A stretch of DNA of 9,928 nucleotides from Flavobacterium sp. (GTDB lineage Bacteria > Bacteroidota > Bacteroidia > Flavobacteriales > Flavobacteriaceae): NCBI GenBank assembly GCA_024642295.1, contig JAHEBK010000035.1, positions 1 through 9,928 on the forward strand. Reading direction: 5' to 3'. Shown here one piece after another: positions 1 to 6,310 of the stretch. Both the position numbers and the translations under genes were made by a program. The notes beneath the pieces are model-generated. The model had not been told where the DNA came from, made no database searches, and was given only the letters and a program-made list of their open reading frames with translations. The stretch's first letter is position 1, and each line of letters opens with the position of its first letter.

Positions 1-60
1 TATCGGTTAGGACGCATGGTTTTCATCCATGTAAGAGCGGTTCGATTCCGCTACGGGCTA
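1..60 (+). tRNA. tRNA-Glu(UUC), 5' end cut by window edge
   Basis: The 60 bases match exactly the last 60 bases of the complete tRNA-Glu at 107-178, so the first 12 bases lie outside the window. The anticodon stem (CATGG/CCATG) encloses a seven-base loop TTTTCAT with anticodon TTC. The T arm has the standard TTCGATT loop. The gene ends at the discriminator A (60), followed by CA, so the CCA tail is not encoded. Confidence 0.95.
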
Positions 61-106
61 CAATTTTTTATAAGAGTAAAGTTATCCTGAACTAAGAGGG
101 AAAAAT

Positions 107-178
107 GGCCCGTTCGTCTATCGGTTAGGACGCATGGTTTTCATCCATGTAAGAGCGGTTCGATTCCGCTACGGGCTA
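107..178 (+). tRNA. tRNA-Glu(UUC)
   Basis: This is a complete cloverleaf of 72 bases. The acceptor stem is GGCCCGT (107-113) with ACGGGCT (171-177), including a G-U pair at the end, and the discriminator is A178. The D arm is GTC/GAC, the anticodon stem CATGG/CCATG with loop TTTTCAT (anticodon TTC, A at position 37), and the T stem AGCGG/CCGCT. CCA is not encoded. It is identical to the preceding copy over the visible 60 bases. The 46-base spacers on both sides have the same length but different sequence, which suggests an array made by duplication and transcribed as one precursor. Confidence 0.97.
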
Positions 179-224
179 CAATAAAATCTAAATTTTAGAT
201 TGTTAACCAACTTAGAAGGATAAT

Positions 225-296
225 GGTCCGTTCGTCTAGGGGTTAGGACGCCAAGATTTCGTCTTGGTAACAGGGGTTCGATTCCCTTACGGACTA
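225..296 (+). tRNA. tRNA-Glu(UUC), divergent isodecoder
   Basis: This is a complete 72-base cloverleaf. The acceptor stem is GGTCCGT/ACGGACT, the anticodon stem CCAAG/CTTGG with loop ATTTCGT (anticodon TTC), the T stem AGGGG/CCCTT, the discriminator A296, and CCA is not encoded. It shares the anticodon of its two neighbours but differs in the acceptor, D-loop, anticodon-stem and T-stem bases. Position 37, next to the anticodon, is G instead of A. The stem changes are compensated, so the gene appears functional. It lies 37 bases before rpsT. Confidence 0.95.
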
Positions 297-333
297 CAAT
301 TAAAAAAATAATAAAAGATAAAAATATAATAAA

Positions 334-585
334 ATGGCAAATCATAAGTCAGCATTAAAAAGAATCAGAAGTAACGAAAAGAAAAGAGTGTTAAACAGAT
401 ACCAACACAAAACTACTCGTAATGCTATCAAAGCGTTAAGGATAGCTACTGATAAATCTGATGCTACTTCTAAATTGTCAAGTGTTATTTCAATGATTGA
501 TAAGTTAGCTAAGAAAAATATCATTCATGATAACAAAGCTTCTAACTTGAAATCTAAGTTAACTAAATTTGTTGCAAAATTGTAA
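334..585 (+). CDS. rpsT: 30S ribosomal protein bS20
   Basis: The 83-residue protein starts MANHKSALKRIRSNEKKR, the typical bS20 N-terminus, and is rich in Lys and Arg throughout, as expected for a small helical protein that binds 16S rRNA in the 30S subunit. The length is normal for the family (about 83-90). The ATG at 334 is preceded only by A/T-rich sequence with no Shine-Dalgarno, which is usual in Bacteroidota. No TAnnTTTG box is visible in the 37 bases between the last tRNA and the start, so the gene is probably co-transcribed with the tRNA-Glu array. A strong terminator follows about 25 bases after the stop. Confidence 0.97.
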   Translation: MANHKSALKRIRSNEKKRVLNRYQHKTTRNAIKALRIATDKSDATSKLSSVISMIDKLAKKNIIHDNKASNLKSKLTKFVAKL

Positions 586-611
586 TACTTACATTTTGTG
601 AAAAATATTTT

Positions 612-638
612 AAAAGCTCCTTTTTAAGGGGCTTTTTT
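612..638 (+). terminator. intrinsic terminator after rpsT
   Basis: A nine-pair stem AAAAGCTCC (612-620) with GGGGCTTTT (628-636), containing one T-G wobble and a seven-base loop, runs directly into a T tract (633-638). Its place shortly after the rpsT stop fits the end of a tRNA-Glu/rpsT transcript. Confidence 0.9.
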
Positions 639-644
639 GTTTTG

Positions 645-928
645 GTATAATTTGTGGAAATATTGGATCAATCTCAAAAGGGATCAATCTCAAAAGTTGG
701 GGATTAGCCGAAAATGTTAGACAATCTGAATAAAAAGAAATCTATTTTTCTGACCTCTCTAAATTGACTTCTGGACGCTTTAATTTTGGATAAATCTAAA
801 ACTGAGGAGTATGAAATGAAGGATTAGGTATTTTGGAGGATTGATTTTTCAGAAGTATAAAATGGACTATTGAAAAAGATTTTATAAGGTCTGTTTTTTT
901 TATTGTATTTGAATGTAGAATGAATTTT
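645..928. other. geneless intergenic stretch between rpsT terminator and response regulator
   Basis: About 280 bp with no credible reading frame: all short frames on both strands are broken by stops. It contains a 16-bp tandem duplication (665-696) and a weak interrupted hairpin at 845-877. The word TTTATAAG followed by (G)TCT occurs at 880-891 and again at 928-937. No convincing terminator for the minus-strand response regulator was seen. It may be a decayed remnant, but I recognise nothing in it. Confidence 0.6.
665..696. repeat. perfect 16-bp tandem duplication
   Basis: The unit GGATCAATCTCAAAAG occurs at 665-680 and again directly after at 681-696 without mismatch. It lies in non-coding DNA about 25 bases past the rpsT terminator. 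It could be a slippage duplication or a footprint left at a former insertion site; only the repeat itself is seen. Confidence 0.9.
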
Positions 929-1336
929 TTATAAGTCTTCTATTTTTGTATTTATGTATGCGAGCATGGATATTGAAATAGGCTTAGATAAAAAGTCAAT
1001 TACCATTGGGTATTTTTTTGCTTTTTCTAAGTCTTCGGGGTCTATGGTTGAAGAAAGAACAATGATTTTTGTTTTGTTGTACGTATCGTATTGAGAGTTG
1101 CTAAAGCAGTCTAGAAATTCCCATCCACCCATTATAGGCATGTTTAAGTCTAAAAAAATAAGCTGAGGAAGTGATTCTGAGTTGTTGGATTCTTTGATGT
1201 TGTTGAAATATTTGAGTGCTTCTTCGCCATTTTGTGCTGTTATAGTTTCTTTAGAGAAAGAAGTTTTAGAAATAACTTTTTTGCATAACATTAATGTTAT
1301 TGGGTCGTCATCTATACAAAGTATTTTGTCTAGCAT
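929..1336 (-). CDS. single-domain response regulator (CheY-like receiver)
   Basis: The 135-residue protein consists of one receiver domain. The acidic pocket is D9-D10-D11 after the first strand. The phospho-acceptor is D63 in FLDLNMPIMGG, the switch Ser is in IIVLSST (S95/S96), and the conserved Lys-Pro is K118-P119 in FLSKPI. No DNA-binding or enzyme output domain follows, so it probably acts through protein contacts or a phosphorelay. This type is common in flavobacteria. It begins 4 bases after the stop of the upstream histidine kinase on the same strand, so the two are almost certainly co-transcribed and the kinase is its likely partner. The signal and target are unknown. Confidence 0.92.
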   Translation of the reverse strand: MLDKILCIDDDPITLMLCKKVISKTSFSKETITAQNGEEALKYFNNIKESNNSESLPQLIFLDLNMPIMGGWEFLDCFSNSQYDTYNKTKIIVLSSTIDPEDLEKAKKYPMVIDFLSKPISISMLAYINTKIEDL

Positions 1337-1340
1337 TTTT

Positions 1341-3053
1341 TTATTTGTTTATGAATGTTAAAGTGAATGTTGTTCCTTTGTCAACCTCGCTTTCTATGCT
1401 AATTGTACCACCAAGAGCTTCTACTTGTGATTTTACTAGGTATAATCCTAATCCTTTGCTGTCAGGGTGATTGTGGAAACGTTGGTAAAGACCGAAAACT
1501 TTGTCTCCATTGCGGTTTAAGTCTATCCCGATTCCGTTGTCTTTAAAAATTAAGGTAACTATGTCGTTAGTTTGTTCTGCTATTATGCTAATTCTTAAAA
1601 TTCTTTTGTCTGATTTGTATTTAAGAGCGTTAGATAGTAGGTTGAGTAATATGCTTTCTACGTACGGTTTATTTGTGTTTATTGCGGGTACTTTTGTGAA
1701 ATCTATCTTTAATATTGGTCTGTGTAGGTCAATTTGAGAAGATAGTTGATTGAAGACATGTTCGAATACGTCATTAAGATAAATAGTTTCTTTTTCAGTA
1801 GTTATGTTGTCTTTTATAATCATGACATTGGTTAGGTCATTGATGGTTTCGTTGAGTAGGAGGGTTGATTTGTTGAAACCATGCAAAATCTCTTTTAGTT
1901 CAATATCTTCAATTGTGATGTCTTCAACTAGGTTTAATAATCCTATTAGGTTTGAAATTGGAGCCCTGAGGTTGTGTGAGGTAATATATGAGAATTGTTT
2001 TAAATCTTTGTTATTTTGAGTAAGTTCTCGAATTAATTGTTCTTTTTCTTTTTCTTGTCTTTTTTCTTCTGAAATATCTCTTTGAATGGATATCCAGTGT
2101 GAAATCTCTTTTTCGGCATTGTAAATAGGGATCATTGAGAAATGAAGCCAAAATTCTTCACCATTTTTTTTGTAGCTAATCATTTCAACAACACATTCTT
2201 TTTTTTCTGTAATGGCTGCTACTACTTTTTTGATGATTTTGATATCGGTATTAGGGCCACTTAAAAAATCGGGAGATTTATGAAGTATTTCATTGGAACT
2301 GTAGCCTGTCATAGTTGTGAAAGCAGGGTTTACATATACTATTTTAGGTAGCTTTGTTTTGTTGAAATGAGCTTCTGTAATGATGATGGAATCTTTGGTC
2401 TGTAAAATTACGGTTTCAAGTAATCGTAATCTTAATTCTTCTTCTTTTCTTTGTGTGATGTCTTGTATTGCTCCAATCATTCGAATGGCTTTACCTGTTT
2501 CGTCTTTTAGGAGAAATCCTCTGTCAAGAACATATTTGTATGTTCCGTCTGCGCATTTAAAACGATACTCATCTTGCCAGTTTTCTGTTTTTTGCTCAAT
2601 AAAAGAATATAATTTAATAGACATTTTTATACTGTCTTCTGGGTGTATGTTTTGAAACCACCAACTTGAGCTATCTCCAACTTGGTCTGGTTCGTATCCA
2701 TAAATTCCTTTAATCCCTTTGTTCCAGAATAGTTTGTCTTCTACGATGTTCCAGTCCCAAATGGTGTCGCTAGTTGCTTTGGCAACGATATCGTATTTCT
2801 CGTTTGATTCTTTAATTTCATCATTGATTTTATTTAATTTTTCAAAAACAGTCTTGCTTTTTTTGTTGTTTTGGCTTAGAATGTTTCTGAAAATCAATCC
2901 AGTAAAAATTACCAGAAAAGTGTCTTTAATGAAGTTAAATGTGAGGTAGTTTTCAGGCTGTATAAATTTTATACAAAGTTTGTGAAAAACAATTACTGCA
3001 AAGAGCGCAATAATTAAATATACGAGTGTTATTTGGTTCGATTTGTTTTTCAT
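1341..3053 (-). CDS. membrane-bound PAS-PAS sensor histidine kinase
   Basis: This is a 570-residue protein. Two hydrophobic segments near residues 9-28 and 41-58 look like membrane helices with almost no periplasmic loop between them. They are followed by a charged linker, a first PAS/PAC (about 85-203, with WDWNIVEDKLFW and a PAC part ending GAIQDITQRK), a second PAS/PAC (about 212-330, ending ISIQRDISEEK) and a coiled-coil linker. The dimerisation helix carries the phospho-acceptor H360 in ITSHNLRAPISN. The ATPase domain has an N box at N475, a G1 box DNGIGI (505-510) and a G2 box GLGLYL (534-539), so all catalytic motifs are intact. The second PAS resembles LOV domains (SPDFLSGPNTD, 260-270) but has no flavin-binding Cys there. 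With hardly any outer loop, sensing is probably through the cytoplasmic PAS domains or the membrane. The partner is the receiver protein encoded 4 bases downstream. Confidence 0.93.
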   Translation of the reverse strand: MKNKSNQITLVYLIIALFAVIVFHKLCIKFIQPENYLTFNFIKDTFLVIFTGLIFRNILSQNNKKSKTVFEKLNKINDEIKESNEKYDIVAKATSDTIWDWNIVEDKLFWNKGIKGIYGYEPDQVGDSSSWWFQNIHPEDSIKMSIKLYSFIEQKTENWQDEYRFKCADGTYKYVLDRGFLLKDETGKAIRMIGAIQDITQRKEEELRLRLLETVILQTKDSIIITEAHFNKTKLPKIVYVNPAFTTMTGYSSNEILHKSPDFLSGPNTDIKIIKKVVAAITEKKECVVEMISYKKNGEEFWLHFSMIPIYNAEKEISHWISIQRDISEEKRQEKEKEQLIRELTQNNKDLKQFSYITSHNLRAPISNLIGLLNLVEDITIEDIELKEILHGFNKSTLLLNETINDLTNVMIIKDNITTEKETIYLNDVFEHVFNQLSSQIDLHRPILKIDFTKVPAINTNKPYVESILLNLLSNALKYKSDKRILRISIIAEQTNDIVTLIFKDNGIGIDLNRNGDKVFGLYQRFHNHPDSKGLGLYLVKSQVEALGGTISIESEVDKGTTFTLTFINK

Positions 3054-3057
3054 TACT

Positions 3058-3065
3058 CAAATGTA
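3058..3065 (-). promoter_or_regulatory. candidate -7 box for the histidine kinase operon
   Basis: On the minus strand the bases read TACATTTG, an exact match to the Bacteroidota TAnnTTTG -7 consensus. Only four bases separate it from the kinase ATG (3053), so a transcript from it would be leaderless or nearly so. No clear TTG-type -33 element was found at the usual distance, so this may be a chance match. Confidence 0.4.
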
Positions 3066-3140
3066 ATTAAATATTGTGAATTATGAAATATCTAATAAAT
3101 TATTTTAATTCGATGTTTAACGGCTGTTTTTTTTTGTCTC

Positions 3141-3152
3141 AGAGTTAACTCT
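3141..3152. promoter_or_regulatory. perfect 12-bp palindrome in divergent promoter region
   Basis: AGAGTTAACTCT is fully self-complementary and lies between the divergent histidine kinase and typA genes, roughly 50 bases upstream of the typA -7 box. It could be an operator for a dimeric regulator. Nothing in the sequence names the regulator, and short palindromes also arise by chance in AT-rich DNA. Confidence 0.3.
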
Positions 3153-3195
3153 ATGTAAACTATTTGATAAATATTTTTTATATCAAAATAAAGTG

Positions 3196-3203
3196 TACCT
3201 TTG
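3196..3203 (+). promoter_or_regulatory. -7 promoter box for typA
   Basis: TACCTTTG matches the TAnnTTTG consensus exactly and is followed by GCACCC, a common context for flavobacterial promoters. The typA ATG is 20 bases downstream, giving a leader of only about 12-15 bases. The -33 region is A/T-rich without a clear TTG at the usual distance. Confidence 0.7.
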
Positions 3204-3222
3204 CACCCATTAAAAATCACAG

Positions 3223-5019
3223 ATGGAATCAATTAGAAATATTGCAATTATTGCCCACGTCGATCACGGTAAAACAACTTTGGTTGATAAAATTATGTAT
3301 CACTGTCAATTATTTCGTGACAACGAAAACACAGGTGACTTAATCCTTGATAACAACGACTTAGAGCGTGAAAGAGGTATTACTATTACATCTAAAAATG
3401 TATCAGTACAGTATAAGGGAACAAAAATTAACATTATTGATACTCCTGGTCACGCCGATTTCGGTGGTGAGGTAGAACGTGTATTGAATATGGCCGATGG
3501 AGTTTGTTTGTTAGTGGATGCGTTTGAAGGCCCAATGCCTCAAACTCGTTTTGTATTGCAAAAAGCATTAGACCTTGGTCTAAAACCATGTGTTGTTGTT
3601 AATAAAGTGGATAAAGAAAACTGTACTCCTGAAGAAGTTCATGAAAAAGTTTTTGACCTAATGTTTGAATTAGGTGCAACTGAAGAGCAATTGGATTTTC
3701 CAACTGTTTATGGTTCAGCTAAGAACAACTGGATGTCTGAAGATTTTAAAGTGCAGACAGAAAATATTGAGCCATTATTAGATATGGTTATCGCAAATGT
3801 GCCAGCACCTAAAGTTTCTGAAGGAACACCACAAATGTTGATTACTTCTTTAGATTTTTCAGCTTTTACAGGTCGTATTGCTATTGGCCGTCTTGAAAGA
3901 GGTGTTTTGAAAGAAGGAATGCCAATCTCTCTTGTAAAAAGAGATGGTAAAGTTATCAAATCTAGAATTAAAGAATTACATACTTTTGAAGGTCTTGGAC
4001 GTAAAAAAGTAGAACAAGTTATAGCTGGAGATATTTGTGCAATTGTTGGTGTTGAAGGTTTTGAAATTGGTGATACTATTGCTGATTTTGAAAATCCTGA
4101 AGGATTAGCTTCAATTGCTATTGATGAGCCAACAATGAGTATGTTGTTTACAATTAACGATTCTCCGTTTTTTGGTAAAGAAGGTAAATTTGTTACTTCT
4201 CGTCATATTAGAGAAAGATTGACTAAAGAGTTAGAGAAAAACTTAGCAATGAAATTGGGTGAAACTGATTCTGCAGATAAGTTTATGGTTTTTGGTCGTG
4301 GTGTACTTCACTTGTCTGTTCTTATTGAAACAATGAGAAGAGAAGGGTATGAGTTGCAAATTGGTCAGCCTCAAGTTATCATCAAAGAAATTGATGGCGT
4401 GAAATGTGAGCCTATCGAGGAATTAACAATTGACTTGCCAGAAAATCTTTCAGGTAGAGCAGTTGAGTTTGTAACAATTCGTAAAGGTGAAATGCTTTCT
4501 ATGGAAGGTAAAAATGACCGTATGATTGTGAAATTTAATATTCCTTCTCGTGGAATTATCGGTTTGCGTAATCAATTATTGACAGCTACTGCTGGTGAAG
4601 CAATTATGTCACACCGTTTTATTGGATATGAGCCTTTTAAAGGAGCTATTCCAGGACGTAACAATGGTTCTTTAATTTCTATGGAAAATGGAAAAGCAAT
4701 TCCTTATTCTATCGATAAATTACAAGATCGTGGTAAATTCTTCGTTGAGCCAAATGCTGAAATCTACGAAGGTCAAGTTATTGGTGAAAATAGCCGTAGT
4801 GATGATATGTGTATTAACGTAACGAAAGCTAAGAAACAATCTAACGTTCGTTCTTCTGGAAATGATGAAAAAGCAAGGATTATTCCTCCAATCATTTTCT
4901 CATTAGAGGAAGCATTAGAATATATTCAAAAAGATGAATACGTTGAGGTTACTCCAAAATCTATTCGTTTGAGAAAAATTTATTTGACTGAAACAGATAG
5001 AAAAAGATATAAAATTTAA
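3223..5019 (+). CDS. typA: ribosome-associated translational GTPase TypA/BipA
   Basis: The 598-residue protein is the normal length for TypA/BipA, a GTPase related to EF-G and LepA that binds the 70S ribosome and supports 50S assembly and growth under cold or other stress. The GTPase motifs are all present: AHVDHGKT (11-18), RGIT (51-54), DTPGH (73-77), NKVD (127-130) and SAK (165-167). A beta-barrel domain II follows (about 200-290), then EF-G-like domains III and V (about 305-385 and 395-475). The last part is the BipA-specific C-terminal domain, with GAIPGRNNGSLISMENG and an NVRSSGNDEKARIIPP segment near residues 545-560. This C-terminus separates it from LepA and EF-G. The ATG at 3223 places the G1 motif at the usual distance and sits just behind a good -7 box. 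It appears to be transcribed alone, ending at a strong terminator. Confidence 0.97.
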   Translation: MESIRNIAIIAHVDHGKTTLVDKIMYHCQLFRDNENTGDLILDNNDLERERGITITSKNVSVQYKGTKINIIDTPGHADFGGEVERVLNMADGVCLLVDAFEGPMPQTRFVLQKALDLGLKPCVVVNKVDKENCTPEEVHEKVFDLMFELGATEEQLDFPTVYGSAKNNWMSEDFKVQTENIEPLLDMVIANVPAPKVSEGTPQMLITSLDFSAFTGRIAIGRLERGVLKEGMPISLVKRDGKVIKSRIKELHTFEGLGRKKVEQVIAGDICAIVGVEGFEIGDTIADFENPEGLASIAIDEPTMSMLFTINDSPFFGKEGKFVTSRHIRERLTKELEKNLAMKLGETDSADKFMVFGRGVLHLSVLIETMRREGYELQIGQPQVIIKEIDGVKCEPIEELTIDLPENLSGRAVEFVTIRKGEMLSMEGKNDRMIVKFNIPSRGIIGLRNQLLTATAGEAIMSHRFIGYEPFKGAIPGRNNGSLISMENGKAIPYSIDKLQDRGKFFVEPNAEIYEGQVIGENSRSDDMCINVTKAKKQSNVRSSGNDEKARIIPPIIFSLEEALEYIQKDEYVEVTPKSIRLRKIYLTETDRKRYKI

Positions 5020-5078
5020 TATATCAGTATTATTATAAAATAGACAACTGTCTGAATTTATAATTAATTATAATAGTG

Positions 5079-5112
5079 ATGAGCTCGATATTGTTTCGGG
5101 CTCATTTTTTTT
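5079..5112 (+). terminator. intrinsic terminator after typA
   Basis: ATGAGCTCGA (5079-5088) pairs with TCGGGCTCAT (5096-5105) over ten pairs with one T-G wobble and a seven-base loop. A run of eight Ts (5105-5112) and a further T-rich stretch follow. It lies 60 bases after the typA stop. Confidence 0.9.
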
Positions 5113-5120
5113 ATTTTTTT

Positions 5121-5411
5121 AGTTACCTTTTGGATGATGTTAATTGTTAAATAGAACTTATTTAAATCTTTTAGTATATAAGTTGTTACTCGACTTTAAT
5201 TAGAATTGTTAATTTAATTTAACAGTATTTTGAGTAAGGGTTACTCTAACCTAATTTTATATTTCTTGACGCTATGACTAATAAAAAAAGTAATGAGAAT
5301 TACTTTTTGATTTTTTAATTTAGGACACTGATTTTTGTAATTTAAACGCAATGAGTTTTTGTTTAAATGTAAATATTAATTAAAGTTTCTTAAGGTGCTG
5401 GTTACTAGTGT
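5121..5411. other. AT-rich convergent intergenic region with hairpins, no gene seen
   Basis: About 290 bp between the typA terminator and the trxA stop codon. No coding frame is credible. It contains three perfect inverted repeats: GAGTAA/TTACTC around a GGG loop (5232-5246), a ten-pair hairpin (5285-5308) and ATTTAAAC/GTTTAAAT with a 13-base loop (5340-5368). These probably serve transcription termination between convergent genes; a small RNA cannot be excluded. Confidence 0.55.
5283..5308. terminator. bidirectional terminator-like hairpin
   Basis: AAAAAGTAAT (5285-5294) and ATTACTTTTT (5299-5308) form a perfect ten-pair stem closed by a GAGA loop (GNRA type on the plus strand). The stem has an A tract on one side and a T tract on the other, so it can act in both directions. 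On the minus strand it would end the trxA operon about 100 bases after the trxA stop. On the plus strand it could catch read-through from typA. Confidence 0.6.
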
Positions 5412-5717
5412 TTAAATTGTTGATTTGTGAACAATGGTATTGATGATTTCGAATTTGTCAAGTACTCCTGATTGTCTCCAAAGTTGCTCTCCGTTTTGAA
5501 ATAAAATCATAGTGGGAACACCGCGTACTTGATAATGTGAAGCAATGCTTGGATTTTTATCTACATCTATTTTAACAATAGAAATTTTGTCTCCTAAATC
5601 GTCTTTGACTTGTTTTAATATAGGAGCAAGTGTTTTACAAGGGCCACACCAAGTGGCAAAAAAATCAATTAAAACGGGTTTGTCAGAATTGATTATTGTA
5701 TCGAAACTAGCATTCAT
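5412..5717 (-). CDS. trxA: thioredoxin
   Basis: The 101-residue protein is a single thioredoxin domain with the classic active site WCGPC (W23-C27) after the strand VLIDFFAT, and the cis-proline P68 in RGVPTMILF. No signal peptide is present, so it acts in the cytoplasm, reducing disulfides and probably persulfides. It is slightly shorter than the usual 105-110 residues because the N-terminus is short. It is the last gene of a minus-strand run, 38 bases after the DUF202 gene and without its own TAnnTTTG box in the gap. Co-transcription with a persulfide dioxygenase/rhodanese fusion suggests it recycles persulfidated or oxidised thiols. It may be a pathway-dedicated thioredoxin and not the main housekeeping one. 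Confidence 0.93.
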   Translation of the reverse strand: MNASFDTIINSDKPVLIDFFATWCGPCKTLAPILKQVKDDLGDKISIVKIDVDKNPSIASHYQVRGVPTMILFQNGEQLWRQSGVLDKFEIINTIVHKSTI

Positions 5718-5755
5718 TTTTTACTTTTTAAGGTTATTAAATGATTTTTTTCTGT

Positions 5756-6055
5756 TTATTCAAAATATTCCATTTTAAAATCACCAATGTGTTTTTTGTT
5801 TTCAGAAATCATCTTTTTATGCTTGAAAAAGTTGATTAATCCAAATAGCAAAATGATAAATCCTACCAAATAAAATGTGTATTCTATCAATACTCCATTC
5901 TCAATTTTTAAAAGATTTCGGGTGCTTAATCCTGCAACCGAAAAATACATGGACGTTCTTAGAAAAGATAAAACCGTTGTTTGGTTTGCTAAAGTTGTTC
6001 TTTGTAGTGCCAGTTTTTCTCTTAGGACTAAATCCTTCTTTATTTTTTCGGACAT
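5756..6055 (-). CDS. small DUF202-type membrane protein
   Basis: This 99-residue protein has a charged N-terminus, then LREKLALQRTTLANQTTVL and SFLRTSMYFSVAGL, which match the arginine-threonine pattern of DUF202 (YidH-like) proteins, with the RT pairs at 19-20 and 33-34. Hydrophobic segments at about 28-46 and 57-77 suggest two inner-membrane helices. The C-terminus is charged and probably cytoplasmic. The function of the family is not established. The gene sits 17 bases after the DUF2892 gene and 38 bases before trxA, all on the minus strand, so it belongs to the persulfide operon. The family call rests on the motif and is good but not certain; the role is unknown. Confidence 0.8.
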   Translation of the reverse strand: MSEKIKKDLVLREKLALQRTTLANQTTVLSFLRTSMYFSVAGLSTRNLLKIENGVLIEYTFYLVGFIILLFGLINFFKHKKMISENKKHIGDFKMEYFE

Positions 6056-6072
6056 TAATTTTATGTTTTAGT

Positions 6073-6276
6073 TTATTTTTTTTTGCAGGTGTTAATACCA
6101 AAGGGTAAATATAACGGACAAAAACTAATTAAACTGGTGATAAGGAAAATGATTCCGAATGCACTTAAAACAATTCCAATTGTACCAGTGATGATATTGG
6201 TAAAATAAAGTCCTAGAATAATAAGGGCAATTATAACTCTTATCATTTTATCTGTTGTACCCATATTTTTTTTCAT
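6073..6276 (-). CDS. DUF2892 (YgaP-type) membrane protein
   Basis: The 67-residue protein starts MKKNMGTTDKMIRVIIALII and ends SFCPLYLPFGINTCKKK, the pattern of DUF2892. It has two hydrophobic helices (about 12-29 and 32-50) and two cysteines, C53 and C64, just after the second helix. In Escherichia coli YgaP the same kind of membrane domain is fused to a rhodanese; here it is a separate gene directly after a protein that carries rhodanese domains. It may be a membrane partner for sulfane-sulfur transfer or export (inference). It lies 34 bases after the fusion gene and 17 bases before the DUF202 gene. No internal promoter box was seen. Confidence 0.88.
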   Translation of the reverse strand: MKKNMGTTDKMIRVIIALIILGLYFTNIITGTIGIVLSAFGIIFLITSLISFCPLYLPFGINTCKKK

Positions 6277-6310
6277 AGTCTGATGTATTTGTTGTTTTTA
6301 TTTAATGAAA

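Noticed and set aside
1..296. Regularly spaced repeats of about 72 bases, period 118
   Set aside because: They look periodic but fold as tRNA cloverleafs with a TTC anticodon; this is a tRNA array, not CRISPR.
845..877. Inverted repeat TTTTTCA/TGAAAAA as a terminator for the response regulator
   Set aside because: The stem is A/T-only with an internal loop and a long loop, and no T tract follows on the minus strand.
1501..2949. Several plus-strand frames of 70-90 codons opposite the histidine kinase
   Set aside because: They overlap a full-length kinase with all catalytic motifs and show no recognisable domain; they are antisense shadows.
3223..5019. typA as EF-G, LepA or a tetracycline-resistance ribosomal protection protein
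   Set aside because: The length of 598 residues and the BipA-specific C-terminal domain fit TypA; the longer EF-G/TetM domain set is absent.
5042..5053. Small inverted repeat AGACA-AC-TGTCT after typA
   Set aside because: The loop is only two bases and no T tract follows; the strong hairpin at 5079 is the better terminator.
5875..6108. Overlapping short frames on both strands across the DUF202 gene
   Set aside because: The DUF202 frame has family motifs and operon spacing; the alternatives have none.
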